A DNA stretch of 64,000 nucleotides from Chitinophaga solisilvae (GCF_009928525.1 NZ_JAABOK010000014.1:1-64000), one strand, 5' to 3'; positions 1 through 8,947 are shown, counted from the stretch's first letter. Numbers and translations are program-made. Notes: a model not told the origin generated them from the letters alone.

Positions 1-173
1 AAATTATTCTCTCCTTAGAAAAAGGGCTTACTTTTTAGAGGGGCCAGAGAATTGAGTATTTGAAATATCTTTTGGTTATTTTAGACAAATACTCATTCTC
101 AGGCCCTTCATGCCCTATTGGTTAATCACGGAAGCGCTAAGCTAACTATGGCTTTTAGTTTCCCCGGACACTA
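1..173. other. Left-edge intergenic sequence, no gene recognised
   Basis: No convincing open frame, tRNA or transposase trace is visible between the window edge and the first palindromic repeat. The sequence is AT-rich with short inverted segments, as expected of an intergenic spacer. Whatever gene lies to the left is outside the window. Confidence 0.5.
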
Positions 174-340
174 TAGAATTACGAATTACGAATTGCGAAT
201 GTAGAAGCGAAGATTACAACGAAGATTAAGGGAGATATTTAATAGTTATTTCCTTTAATCTTCGTTGTAATCTTCGCTTCTACATTCGCAATTCGTAATT
301 CGTAATTCGCAATTATTTTAAATCCGGACCTTTTTTAATA
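174..340. repeat. Long palindromic repeat, copy 1 (left-truncated)
   Basis: A left arm at about 176-229 is the reverse complement, over about 54 nt with no mismatch, of a right arm at about 254-313. The arms enclose an AT-rich loop near 230-253. They are built from short iterations of the GAATTAC/GTAATTC type followed by a unique GTAGAAGCGAAGATTACAAC segment. The right flank runs into an AT tract and a GTCC-containing end shared with copy 2. The mirror-image left end seen in copy 2 is missing here, so this copy is truncated. It has the form of a MITE-like or interspersed palindromic element. No transposase is present and no target-site duplication could be defined. Confidence 0.8.
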
Positions 341-400
341 TTTGAAACACTTATCCTATTTTCATATGCAGTAATCATTCTTCTAAACTCAGGAAATACC

Positions 401-784
401 ATGGTAAAAATTCATGCGAAAGAAGATTGTGGCAATGCACCGAAAAAAATATTCGTGCAGGATTTACTGGTGGCAATTGTCAATAATGATGAAACTTTCA
501 TCAGCAAGCATACTACTGACGATATCCGGTGGAATATAGCAGGCGGGGCATCTGTGGAAGGAAAGGATGCAGTGCTTACAGCACTGCAACAGCACCGGAG
601 TGATACCCTCGCGGAACTGACTATCCATACGATCGTTACGCACGGATACCATGGAGTTGCCGAGGGACTACTGAAGTATAAGGATGGAAGACAGGTCGCT
701 TTCTGCGACGTATACCAGTTTAAGGCATCCGCAAACAATGCGCCGGTAAAAGCGATAACAACGTATGCGGTGGGGCTGGAATAA
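401..784 (+). CDS. SnoaL/NTF2-fold small protein
   Basis: This 127-residue protein has the size and layout of the SnoaL-like / nuclear transport factor 2 superfamily. An N-terminal helix contains FVQDLLVAIVNND. It is followed by a segment DDIRWNIAGG with the conserved aromatic residue, then EGKDAV and late beta strands including GRQVAFCDVYQF. Such alpha+beta-barrel proteins bind small ligands or act as cyclases or isomerases; the substrate cannot be read from sequence. The ATG at 401 follows a weak purine-rich stretch. The gene stands alone on the + strand, convergent with the NRPS cluster, and is bracketed by the two palindromic repeats, which suggests it is a passenger in a repeat-rich spot rather than part of the biosynthetic pathway. 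Family assignment is by pattern only. Confidence 0.7.
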   Translation: MVKIHAKEDCGNAPKKIFVQDLLVAIVNNDETFISKHTTDDIRWNIAGGASVEGKDAVLTALQQHRSDTLAELTIHTIVTHGYHGVAEGLLKYKDGRQVAFCDVYQFKASANNAPVKAITTYAVGLE

Positions 785-975
785 AAAAAGGTCCGGCTTT
801 AAAATAATTGCGAATTACGAATTACGAATTACGAATGTAGAAGCGAAGATTACAACGAAGATTAAGGGAGATGTTTAATAGTTATTTCCTTTAATCTTCG
901 TTGTAATCTTCGCTTCTACATTCGCAATTCGTAATTCGTAATTCGCAATTATTTTAAAGCCGGACCTTTTTTTAT
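783..975. repeat. Long palindromic repeat, copy 2, probable bidirectional terminator
   Basis: This is a nearly complete palindrome of about 190 bp. Its outer ends are a 7-A run followed by GGTCCGGCTTT on the left and AAAGCCGGACC followed by a T run on the right. Its core is almost identical to copy 1 (174-340). It lies exactly between the stop codon of the SnoaL-like gene (+) and the end of the hydroxymandelate synthase gene (-). The GC-rich outer stem next to A/T runs on both strands has the form of a bidirectional intrinsic terminator. That role is inferred from position and structure. Confidence 0.8.
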
Positions 976-993
976 TCCAGCCCGCAGCCAGCT

Positions 994-2082
994 TTACCGC
1001 GTTTGCAGTATTTCTATTTCTTCTGCTTTTTTCAGTACGTTGATATTACGCAGGGCAAAGCCACTGTAGCCGTTTACGCGTTGTACCAGTTCATAGATAA
1101 AGAATGGGCGGTCGCTGATGGGCTTGATGAATTTCTGTAGCAGGAAAGCATCTCCTTCCTTGTCGATGATGATGCCTTTTTCTTCCAGCGCATCGATGTC
1201 GATAGTTTTAAAATCAGCATCATTACGCAGCAGTTCATAATAGGCGGCGGGGAAGCGTACAAAGTCAACGCCTTTGGCAGACAGTGCATCTACTGTCTGC
1301 TGCAGGTCTTCCGTACTGAAGGCCAGGTGGTGCACACCTGGGCCGAACTTATTGATATTGTCCTGCACTTTGGAGGGGCGCAGACAGGTTTCAGGTTCCG
1401 CGATAACAAAGGTCAGCTGCCTGTCGCCAGTCTGATTAATATTCAGGATCATGCCCGTTCTGTTATCTTCACTGCGGCCAATATTCTGCACCATGGCAGA
1501 ACCGATAACAGCTGTGAGGTAGTTGGTCCAGTAGCCGGCTTCATTGATACGTACTTCTGCCGCCACATGGTCTACTGCCTGCAGCCACTGCCCTTCCGTT
1601 TGCCAGGCGGCGCTGTCGGGCTGGTAGCCTGGTTTGAAAGCGCCATTGTATGCGGAGCGGTTGACGAAGGTGATTTCACTGTTGTCGTATAGTTTAACAG
1701 CAGCTTCCTCCACCCATCCGTGTGCATCTTCCGTTACAGCAGGCACCCGCAAAGGAATAGCGCCATTGGCTACGCTGTCATGAAAGGATGCTTTTACATC
1801 GTCCGTATGCAATGCAATCCGCTTCACGCCGCAGTACTGCTGGCTGATATAGGATTCCACTTCCCTGGCGGCGGGGCCCTGCGCAGTAGGATACGCCGAT
1901 GTAAGCACCAGCTGTATATCGTTACTTTTCAGCACATAGGAAGCCACCGTAGCCGCGCCCGTTTCTGCATTCATTTTTGCGGCCGGCGTAAAGCCCAGTG
2001 CCTGTACATGCCAGTAGGCCAGCGCTTTGGCCATAGGGGTATATATCTCGATATAATCTATCCGGAGAGATTTGTTATGCAT
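994..2082 (-). CDS. hmaS: 4-hydroxymandelate synthase (HPPD-like non-heme iron dioxygenase)
   Basis: This 362-residue member of the 4-hydroxyphenylpyruvate dioxygenase family has two vicinal-oxygen-chelate repeats. The iron ligands are visible as His172 (AVDHVAA), His252 (GVHHLAF) and Glu331 (FFIYELVQR), with spacings matching HPPD. HPPD and hydroxymandelate synthase (HmaS) share substrate and fold. HPPD normally ends with a GNF motif, whose Phe shapes homogentisate formation; here the equivalent is RNI (Asn346-Ile347), a change typical of the HmaS branch. The expected reaction is 4-hydroxyphenylpyruvate + O2 to 4-hydroxymandelate + CO2. It lies 26 nt after the hydroxylase-aminotransferase gene and is the last gene of the Hpg unit. 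A catabolic HPPD is the alternative, but no homogentisate genes are nearby and the neighbours fit Hpg synthesis. Confidence 0.82.
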   Translation of the reverse strand: MHNKSLRIDYIEIYTPMAKALAYWHVQALGFTPAAKMNAETGAATVASYVLKSNDIQLVLTSAYPTAQGPAAREVESYISQQYCGVKRIALHTDDVKASFHDSVANGAIPLRVPAVTEDAHGWVEEAAVKLYDNSEITFVNRSAYNGAFKPGYQPDSAAWQTEGQWLQAVDHVAAEVRINEAGYWTNYLTAVIGSAMVQNIGRSEDNRTGMILNINQTGDRQLTFVIAEPETCLRPSKVQDNINKFGPGVHHLAFSTEDLQQTVDALSAKGVDFVRFPAAYYELLRNDADFKTIDIDALEEKGIIIDKEGDAFLLQKFIKPISDRPFFIYELVQRVNGYSGFALRNINVLKKAEEIEILQTR

Positions 2083-2108
2083 AAAATTGTTTTCAGTTTT
2101 GTAAGATA

Positions 2109-4193
2109 TCAGATAGCATTACCTGCTGTCAGCGGCTGTGTTGCTTTTACGCCGGTCACGTTCCAGCGGATGAACTGTGCCAGTTGTCTGACACCCTTTT
2201 CTATCATTTCGCGGGAAAGGTTGGAGAAGGTGAGCCGCAACTCATGCTCTCCGCCGGTTTTCAGGTAGAAGTAACGCATTGGGCTGAAGATCACATGGAA
2301 CTGGCTGGCGGCGTCCATGACAGACTGATCGTCTACTTCAAAAGGCAGCGACATTTTGATAAAGAAACCGCCTTCCGGCCGGGTCCAGCGGATGCCTGCC
2401 GCCCATTCATGCGTCTGCGGATCCAGGTATTTGTCCAGCGCTGCCAGCATATGGTCCCGTTTCATTTTATAGCTTTCAAACTTTGCCCGGTTCCATTCAC
2501 TGAGCCGGAAGTTCTTGGCCAGCAGTACGCCGCCCAGCATGGCCTGGGAAATACCGGACGTATTGTTGGTCATCTGCGCTTTCACCTTTGTCATTTCATC
2601 GATCAGTGATACTCTGTCGCCGCAATGATTCTCCACCAGCTGCCCGCCAACGATCATGCCTATACGTAATCCGGGGAAAAGGGATTTGGAGAAGGAACCA
2701 ACATATAAAACCCTGCCGTAGCGGTCCAGCGATTTAAGTGTGGGATTTTTCTTCTGGGCATAGGTGAAGCTGTTATACACGCTGTCTTCCAGTATCATGA
2801 AGTTATATTGCTGTGCCATCTCCAGCAGTTTCAGGCGGTTGCCTATCGGCATACAGGAACCGGAAGGGTTCTGATAGTCGGGTATGACATAAAGCAGTTT
2901 TACCCGCTTGCCGGAGCCATTGATGGCCAGTATCTTGTTCCGGAGCGCTTTGAGGTCTATCCCTTCCTCGTCGATGCCAACGCCGGCCATGTTGTAATTA
3001 AATACCTTGGCAAAAGCACTCACACCGATATACCCCGGATCTTCTACCAGCACCACATCTTTCTCCTGCTGGCACAGCGTGGCTACCACAATGCCAAAGG
3101 CTTCCTGTGCGCCAACGGTCATCAGGATATCTTCAGGCGTAACCTTGATGTCTTCCTCTACCTTCAGGTATTCCGCTACCAGGTCGTTGATGAAGCCTTT
3201 TGTTTTACCATACTGCCCGATCTTATTCACCACTTCCGTGCGGGTGCTGCCGGTTTTTTCCGTACGGTAACGCACATACGTATCAAAGCTCGCGATATGA
3301 TCTTCGATATCAAAAAAACGTTCATCCGGCTGACCGGCCACAAAAGAAATCGCTTCCGGATATTTGAACTGCGTATCATTGAGGAAGCCTATTACATCAT
3401 TAAATTCTTTCCCGATATGATCGTTGAGCGAAAAATTCCGCACCACATTATCCTGCTGGGGCAGCAGCAAATGTTCTATCAGCTTGGCTTCCAGCCCTTC
3501 AATTACATTGAACAGCTCATCGAAGGAGTTGATAACAAAATATTGCTGCTGCAGTTTGTAGGGATTATAGGGTGTATTCATTACATGATCGAGCGCAAAG
3601 GGATAAACAGGTGCTGCTCCGCTCTCGATATTCGCTCTTTCTTCTGCAGAGGTGATAATAGCGCCGCCATATACTTTACTCTCGCCGTTTTCCTTTATCA
3701 GTCCCATTTCGTAGGTAAACCAGTATAAGCGTCCCAGGAAGTCCACTGCTCTGTCATTGTTCACATATTTCAGGGCGATGATGCTGTAGGAAGTCAGGAA
3801 GCGGGTGAATTTCTCGTTGGTGAGCAACGGCAGGTGCCCATATACATCATGGAATATATCAGGCTGTTCGCTGAAATCCAGTTCATGCGGCTGACGGATA
3901 TATACGGTGACGGGGTATTTTTTATTAATCAGCATATAAAAGAAGTCCCGGGTGGGTATCAGTCCGGCAACGGGCACCAGCGTCCAACCGGACATAGCTT
4001 CGAGGCGGCGGCTGATATCTTCTATCCGCACGATCCGCCTGTCGTTAAGCCCCAGTTTCTCATACCCTTCCAGGTAGGCGCTGGAAAGATGCTCATTTCC
4101 TAATTGATGTTGTTTCTCAAACAATTGCGACCACGTGTGGTGGTCGGTTTCCTGATACAGGCTCTCATCCTGTGTAACGAACGGTGAAGACAT
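2109..4193 (-). CDS. Phenylalanine 4-hydroxylase fused to a PLP-dependent (HpgT-like) aminotransferase
   Basis: This 694-residue two-domain protein has an N-terminal part (about 1-260) that is a pterin-dependent aromatic amino acid hydroxylase. The iron ligands are His115 and His120 (IFHDVYGHLP) and Glu162 (WFTYEMGL), spaced as in bacterial phenylalanine hydroxylase. The C-terminal part (about 275-680) is a fold-type I aminotransferase of the LysN/HpgT/MocR type, with DYQNPSG and the PLP lysine in SFSKSLFPGLRIG near residue 503. The inferred roles are Phe to Tyr by the first domain, then Tyr to hydroxyphenylpyruvate and finally hydroxyphenylglyoxylate to 4-hydroxyphenylglycine by the second. 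In actinomycetes these are separate proteins and no dedicated hydroxylase is usual. It sits 36 nt after the FAD oxidase and 26 nt before hmaS, evidently in one operon. Confidence 0.85.
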   Translation of the reverse strand: MSSPFVTQDESLYQETDHHTWSQLFEKQHQLGNEHLSSAYLEGYEKLGLNDRRIVRIEDISRRLEAMSGWTLVPVAGLIPTRDFFYMLINKKYPVTVYIRQPHELDFSEQPDIFHDVYGHLPLLTNEKFTRFLTSYSIIALKYVNNDRAVDFLGRLYWFTYEMGLIKENGESKVYGGAIITSAEERANIESGAAPVYPFALDHVMNTPYNPYKLQQQYFVINSFDELFNVIEGLEAKLIEHLLLPQQDNVVRNFSLNDHIGKEFNDVIGFLNDTQFKYPEAISFVAGQPDERFFDIEDHIASFDTYVRYRTEKTGSTRTEVVNKIGQYGKTKGFINDLVAEYLKVEEDIKVTPEDILMTVGAQEAFGIVVATLCQQEKDVVLVEDPGYIGVSAFAKVFNYNMAGVGIDEEGIDLKALRNKILAINGSGKRVKLLYVIPDYQNPSGSCMPIGNRLKLLEMAQQYNFMILEDSVYNSFTYAQKKNPTLKSLDRYGRVLYVGSFSKSLFPGLRIGMIVGGQLVENHCGDRVSLIDEMTKVKAQMTNNTSGISQAMLGGVLLAKNFRLSEWNRAKFESYKMKRDHMLAALDKYLDPQTHEWAAGIRWTRPEGGFFIKMSLPFEVDDQSVMDAASQFHVIFSPMRYFYLKTGGEHELRLTFSNLSREMIEKGVRQLAQFIRWNVTGVKATQPLTAGNAI

Positions 4194-4229
4194 AAAATTT
4201 CGATTTAAAAGGAATAATCAAACAATCAA

Positions 4230-5636
4230 CTAAAATGTGGATACAGACTTTCCCGGGTTCATGATATTGGCCGGGTCTATCAGGGATTTAATATGCCGGG
4301 AGAACGACAGTCGCTTTTCGTCGAATTGCAGCGGCAGGTATTTTTTTTGCAGCCAGCCGATACCATGTTCACCGGATAATACGCCGCCATGGCTGGTAAC
4401 ATATGTGTAGATCTCGGTTGCCGCCGCATCCAGGGCTTCCTGTTCCTGCAGAGAAGCCTGGCTGTTCAGCAGCAGCATGGTATGCAGGTTGCCATCCAGT
4501 GCATGACCGAAACAGATCAGCGGTACCTGCCGGCGGCGGCAGATGTCCGTCACTGCTACGATATAGGGAAGCAGCCCGCTCAGCGGCACACACGCATCTA
4601 CATCGCGGTAGGTAGTGCCAAAGCTGGTCATTGCTTCACCAATGGCATACCGTAGTTTGGTTAAACGCTCCTTTTCTGCTGCTGTGGAGCCTACCAGCAC
4701 TTCAGCACAGCCATGTTGCTGCAAAAGTGCCGACGCCGCTTCCAGGCGGTGATGCATCAATACATCATCCGGCTCCTGAAATTCGATCAGCAGATGTGTA
4801 TGTATACCTTCCTGTACCAGCGGCTGCCGGCCCCCCAGATAAGCGGCCGTAAACTGTAATGCATTGTCACATATCAGTTCAGCGGCGGAAGGCGACAGAC
4901 CGGACATTTTCAGGGCCGCTACCATATTCACGGCATCTTCCAGTGTACGAAAACCTGCCAGCAGCAAGACTTCCGCACGGGGTTTTGGTATCAGCCGGTA
5001 AACAACCTTAGTGATGACCCCCAGCGTACCTTCGCTGCCGGCAAACAGCTGTGTGGGATTGAGGCCGGTAGCATTCTTTCTCACATTCGCGCCTGTCCAG
5101 ATAATGCTGCCATCCGGCAGCACCACTTCCAGATTAAGGACCTGCTGCGCTGTGGTGCCGTACTTGCATGACCGGATGCTGCCTGCGTTGGTAGCCACAT
5201 TGCCGCCAATCATGGAGAACCCCATACTGCTGGGAGCTACGGGCAGGTAAAGGTCATACTCCTCTACTTCCTTACACAGATCAGCAGTCAGCACACCGGC
5301 TTCCGCTATCACATAGCCGTCAACGTTATTCACGGTGAGGATGCGGTTCATCCGCTCCATAGACAGCACCACCCCACCCTGTACAGGAAGGGCGCCGCCG
5401 GTCACACCGCTGCCGCCGCCCCTGGGCGTTACAGGAATACCGTTGCTGCTGCAATAGCGCAGTATCTGACTGACTTCTTCCGGTGTTCCCGGTTTCACTA
5501 GCACATCGAAAGGGAAATGAAGATGTTGTGTCTGATCAGATCCGTAAGGATATAACACCTCCGGATCATCAGAAACACTCCTGCTCCCGCAGATACTTTC
5601 CAGGTAGCTGCGGAGCGCGCTGACGCGAACGTTCAT
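4230..5636 (-). CDS. FAD-linked 2-hydroxyacid oxidase (GlcD type), probable 4-hydroxymandelate oxidase
   Basis: This 468-residue protein belongs to the vanillyl-alcohol-oxidase/GlcD flavoprotein family. The FAD-binding motif PRGGGSGVTGG lies at about 71-81. A second nucleotide-binding stretch GSIRSCKYGTTAQQ follows near 150-165. The C-terminal cap carries GHALDGNLH, SGEHGIG and the terminal NPGK motif. Family members oxidise glycolate, D-lactate or related 2-hydroxyacids. Lying just upstream of the hydroxylase-aminotransferase and hmaS genes, it most plausibly oxidises 4-hydroxymandelate to 4-hydroxyphenylglyoxylate. The classical pathway uses an unrelated FMN-dependent TIM-barrel oxidase (Hmo), so this would be a non-homologous replacement. 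It is the first gene of its unit, starting about 28 nt after the conserved element at 5665-5708. Confidence 0.82.
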   Translation of the reverse strand: MNVRVSALRSYLESICGSRSVSDDPEVLYPYGSDQTQHLHFPFDVLVKPGTPEEVSQILRYCSSNGIPVTPRGGGSGVTGGALPVQGGVVLSMERMNRILTVNNVDGYVIAEAGVLTADLCKEVEEYDLYLPVAPSSMGFSMIGGNVATNAGSIRSCKYGTTAQQVLNLEVVLPDGSIIWTGANVRKNATGLNPTQLFAGSEGTLGVITKVVYRLIPKPRAEVLLLAGFRTLEDAVNMVAALKMSGLSPSAAELICDNALQFTAAYLGGRQPLVQEGIHTHLLIEFQEPDDVLMHHRLEAASALLQQHGCAEVLVGSTAAEKERLTKLRYAIGEAMTSFGTTYRDVDACVPLSGLLPYIVAVTDICRRRQVPLICFGHALDGNLHTMLLLNSQASLQEQEALDAAATEIYTYVTSHGGVLSGEHGIGWLQKKYLPLQFDEKRLSFSRHIKSLIDPANIMNPGKSVSTF

Positions 5637-5664
5637 AAAACAGAATAGAAAATGATGAAAGGAT

Positions 5665-5708
5665 ACAGCTAACGCTACAGTAACTGACAGCCGTCACTAC
5701 TGCAAAAA
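5665..5708 (-). promoter_or_regulatory. Conserved dyad + GTAGCG element, copy A (ahead of the Hpg cassette)
   Basis: On the - strand this reads TGCAGTAG, a 13-nt spacer containing TGAC...GTCA, then TTACTGTAGCGTTAGCT. The 17-nt 3' part differs at one position from copies B (47,845-47,890) and C (55,345-55,387). Half-sites TGCAGTA and TTACTGTA make an imperfect inverted repeat. It lies between a candidate terminator and the FAD oxidase start. The GTAGCG core resembles the RfaH ops element. Either a NusG-paralogue recruitment site or a regulator operator/promoter fits. Confidence 0.7.
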
Positions 5709-5737
5709 AAGAAGCCGGCATGAAGGGTTATTCCGGC
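5704..5737 (-). terminator. Candidate intrinsic terminator after the thioesterase gene
   Basis: Read on the - strand, GCCGG (5737-5733) can pair with CCGGC (5718-5714) across a 14-nt loop, followed by TTC and seven T residues (5710-5704). It lies about 20 nt beyond the thioesterase stop codon. The stem is short (5 bp), so strength is uncertain, but placement directly before element A suggests a unit boundary. Confidence 0.5.
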
Positions 5738-5756
5738 GGTATGGGTAAAGATGTAT

Positions 5757-6482
5757 TTATATTATCTGATGCTGAAAACGGGCCATGACCTGTTCAGCAA
5801 CAACGCCGGCTACTGCCACGGGATTTTCGAAGAGGAAAAAATGGCCGCCTTCAAAATACCTGACATCTGCCGGGTATGTGGTGATATCCTGCCAGGGAAT
5901 ACCTGCTTTGTGCGCACTGTGGTCATCTTTACCCAGCAACACAGTAACGGGTATACGCAATGGCGGTTCCGGTTCATAACAATAGTTTTCCAGCACCCGG
6001 AAGTCTGAACGGATGACCGGTAAAAAAAAATTCATTGCCTGCTCATCCTCCAGGATCTGTTGCGGAATACCGCCCAGCTCCTGCAACACGGCTATAAACG
6101 CGTCCTTTGGCAGCGAGGAACTTTGTGAAGTGTTATCCTCTGCATACGCAGGACCTCTGCGGCCGGAGAGAAACAGGTGCGCAGGCGGCGTTCTGTTTTC
6201 CCGGAGGCTTTTCCGGGTCAGCAGGTAAGCCAGCACACTTCCCATGCTATGCCCCATAAAAAAATACGGAGCATCCAGTGCCGGCGATATCATCCGGTAG
6301 ATATCTTCCACCAGCAGATGTATATCACTTACCAGCGGTTCATGCATCCTGGCGCCCCTTCCGGGCAACTCCAGCAGCGTCACCTTTATCTCCGGCGGAA
6401 ACATCGATTTCAGCTGCTGATAGGCATACTTGTTTCCGCCGGCATGGTGTAACAGGAATAAATTGACAGCTTCCTTAAACAT
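5757..6482 (-). CDS. Type II thioesterase (NRPS editing, alpha/beta hydrolase)
   Basis: About 241 residues from the chosen start. The GrsT/SrfAD-type type II thioesterase signature is clear: LFLLHHAGG near the N-terminus, LELPGRGAR, nucleophile elbow GHSMGS (Ser79), LSGRR, the acid in LLGKDDHSAH and catalytic His in FEGGHFFLF. These enzymes remove misprimed acyl or aminoacyl groups from carrier domains. Two starts are possible. The ATG at 6518 overlaps the end of the permease gene by 19 nt; the ATG at 6482 puts the hydrophobic first strand 8 residues in, as is usual for the family, and was preferred. It is the last gene of the unit that starts at 47,764, followed by a terminator-like hairpin. 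Confidence 0.88.
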   Translation of the reverse strand: MFKEAVNLFLLHHAGGNKYAYQQLKSMFPPEIKVTLLELPGRGARMHEPLVSDIHLLVEDIYRMISPALDAPYFFMGHSMGSVLAYLLTRKSLRENRTPPAHLFLSGRRGPAYAEDNTSQSSSLPKDAFIAVLQELGGIPQQILEDEQAMNFFLPVIRSDFRVLENYCYEPEPPLRIPVTVLLGKDDHSAHKAGIPWQDITTYPADVRYFEGGHFFLFENPVAVAGVVAEQVMARFQHQII

Positions 6483-6499
6483 GCACACTAATTTAACGG

Positions 6500-8881
6500 T
6501 CAGGCATCTTTCATACATTCCAGCGGATTAATCCTGGATGCCCTGATGGTCTGCAGACCAATGGTGAGCCATGCAGTAGCAACGGCTACAAAGGCTGCGC
6601 CCACAAAATACCAGGGGCTCAGATGTATCCTGTAGGCAAAGTCATTCAGCCAGCTACGGGTAAAGAAATAACTGGCAGGTATGGCAATTACTATAGAAAT
6701 CAGGAGGATGCGGGTAAAATCAGCGCTCAGCAGGTAAATGATATTGCCTTCTGTGGCGCCCAGCACTTTCCGGATCGCAATTTCCTTGATCCTTCTTTCC
6801 GCGGTGAAGGCAGCCAGCCCAAATAAACCCAGACAGGAAATAACGATGGCCAGTATGGCAAAATACCTGGAGAGGACAGACACCAGCCTTTCTGCGGCAT
6901 ACTGCTGCTGGTAGTCGCTGTCCAGAAATTTGAAATCAAAGGAATAACCTGAATTATACTGCTGATAAAAACCAGCGATACGCTGAATGGTGGCTGTTTC
7001 ATCTCCCCTTCTCAAACGGGCCATCACCAGCATGGTTTCTTCCGGCGACAACTTAAAGATGAATGGTTTGATCTCTTCATGCAGGGAGTTGAAATGGAAA
7101 TTTTTAGCCACCCCGATAATACGGGTCGCTTTTTTCCGGACATAGATGGTTTTACCGACCGGGTCCTGTATGCCCATCGTTTTAACAGCCGCCTCGTTCA
7201 GCACCACTCCGCTGGTATCAGTACCATAGTCTCTGGAAAATGTGCGTCCTGCAGCCATCTGAATGCCCAGTGTTTCAATCAGTCCGTAGTTGACCGGCAA
7301 TTCAAAAAAGCGGATGCGGTTATCATCATTTTTTCCATCCCATTGTACATCTGAGCTGGGCATAAAACTGGGCATCAGGATTTTCTGCTGAATACTGGAA
7401 GCATTCTCTACGCCATTGATGCCTTTCAGTTCCGCCAGGAAAGCGTCTTTGCCGTCCATTGCCCTGCCTTCCATTTCAAAGTAGATCACATTATCCTTAT
7501 TGTATCCAAGATTTTTATGCTGAATAAAATCTATCTGATTGTAAAAAATAATGACCGCCACAATAAACACCACCGAGATGGTAAACTGGAAGATAACCAG
7601 CCCCCTCCTTGCCCAGAGTTCTCCCAGGGAAGTGTGAATCAGCTTTCCCTTGAGTGTAGCCACCGGATCAAAGCCGGAGAGATACAGCGCCGGATAACTG
7701 CCGGAGATAATGCCGGTAAACAACGTGATGCCCGCGATGGATAACAGCAGCTGCATGTCCAGCTGCAAGGTGAGATGTTTGCCGCTCATGATATTAAACT
7801 GCGGTAACAGCAGCAGCACTATCATGATAGCCAGTATCATGGAGATAAAAACAATCAGTACGGACTCTCCCATAAACTGAGTAATGAGCGTATACCTGTT
7901 GGCGCCGAGCGCTTTTCTCACCCCTATTTCCTTCATACGTGTGGAGGCCCTGGCAGTAGACAGGTTCATGAAATTAATACAGGCGATCAGCAGTATAAAT
8001 ATCGCAATGAGTGAAAACAGCCGTACATACTCAATGCGGCCGCCTACCTGAACGCCATTGTCATATTTACCATGCAGGTACGCATCTGAATACTTCCTGA
8101 TAAACATGCCGGAGGTAACATCCTTGTAGTTGGATTCCAGGAAGCCGGCCATTTTACCGTTGAAGCGTTCCGGGTCTGCGCCTTCCTTCAGTACTACAAA
8201 AGTGGTGAAAGGACCGGTAGAAGTAACCTGCTCATCGGTTGCCGGCATGATTTCCTTCCACGCGGAAAAAGGCAGCACAAAATCAAAACGGTAAGCGGAG
8301 TTATGCGGCATATCTTCGTATACGCCGGTAATGGTACAGGGTTTGGCAAAGGCCTGCCATTTCCATTGCAGCACTTTTCCCATGGCGTTTCCGGCGCTGG
8401 TAAACAACTTTTCGGCCAGGCGCCTGGATACGACCACATTACCGGGGCTGTTCAGTACTTCATTTTTATTTCCCTGTATCAGTTTATAGGAAAAGACATT
8501 GAAATAATCGCTGCCAACGAAATTACCTTTAGCGCTGACTGTATTATCATTATAGGTTACGTTGAATTTCTGGAACCAGTCCGCCGGAGCTGTAGTAATT
8601 GTTTTTTCCACTTCCGGCACCTGTTTGAGCAGCCTGTCTCCTACGGTACCGCCGGTACCTTCGGTGGTGATTACCTTATCTGCATTTTTTTCGTTTACCA
8701 TCACCTGGTAAAGACGGTTATCAAGCTGATGAAATTTATCGAAGTGGAGTTCGTCCATCACCCATAAGTAAATCAGCAATGCGCCGGCCAAACCCGTGGA
8801 AAGTCCGATCAGGTTGATGATAAGCGTGGACCTGAATCGTTTGAAAGTCCGGAGGATCACTTGAAAATTATATCTGAACAT
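6500..8881 (-). CDS. MacB/FtsX-type ABC transporter permease
   Basis: About 793 residues from an ATG at 8881 (an upstream ATG at 8944 adds an unlikely Cys-rich 21-residue tail). The layout is a duplicated MacB-periplasmic-core plus FtsX unit. A first membrane span sits near the N-terminus (LIINLIGLSTGLAGALLIYL) after the basic FRYNFQVILRTFKRF. A periplasmic core follows, then three spans around ACINFMNLSTARASTRMKEI. A second core leads to a C-terminal FtsX block with AERRIKEIAIRKVLGA and SRINPLE. No ATPase is encoded nearby, so it must borrow one, as is common for this permease type in Bacteroidota. Placed between the final NRPS and the thioesterase, it is likely to export the peptide or give self-protection. 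Confidence 0.85.
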   Translation of the reverse strand: MFRYNFQVILRTFKRFRSTLIINLIGLSTGLAGALLIYLWVMDELHFDKFHQLDNRLYQVMVNEKNADKVITTEGTGGTVGDRLLKQVPEVEKTITTAPADWFQKFNVTYNDNTVSAKGNFVGSDYFNVFSYKLIQGNKNEVLNSPGNVVVSRRLAEKLFTSAGNAMGKVLQWKWQAFAKPCTITGVYEDMPHNSAYRFDFVLPFSAWKEIMPATDEQVTSTGPFTTFVVLKEGADPERFNGKMAGFLESNYKDVTSGMFIRKYSDAYLHGKYDNGVQVGGRIEYVRLFSLIAIFILLIACINFMNLSTARASTRMKEIGVRKALGANRYTLITQFMGESVLIVFISMILAIMIVLLLLPQFNIMSGKHLTLQLDMQLLLSIAGITLFTGIISGSYPALYLSGFDPVATLKGKLIHTSLGELWARRGLVIFQFTISVVFIVAVIIFYNQIDFIQHKNLGYNKDNVIYFEMEGRAMDGKDAFLAELKGINGVENASSIQQKILMPSFMPSSDVQWDGKNDDNRIRFFELPVNYGLIETLGIQMAAGRTFSRDYGTDTSGVVLNEAAVKTMGIQDPVGKTIYVRKKATRIIGVAKNFHFNSLHEEIKPFIFKLSPEETMLVMARLRRGDETATIQRIAGFYQQYNSGYSFDFKFLDSDYQQQYAAERLVSVLSRYFAILAIVISCLGLFGLAAFTAERRIKEIAIRKVLGATEGNIIYLLSADFTRILLISIVIAIPASYFFTRSWLNDFAYRIHLSPWYFVGAAFVAVATAWLTIGLQTIRASRINPLECMKDA

Positions 8882-8947
8882 GTCGAGGGTTTTACAGATA
8901 ATGAACAAAACAGTGGTACTGCACAAAATAGTATTTTTCGGCAATAC

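Noticed and set aside
174..975. CRISPR array
   Set aside because: The repeats are two palindromic copies flanking a gene, without short spacers or cas genes.
2808..3728. 306-codon + strand frame opposite the hydroxylase-aminotransferase gene
   Set aside because: The - strand gene has all iron and PLP motifs in the right order; the + frame has none.
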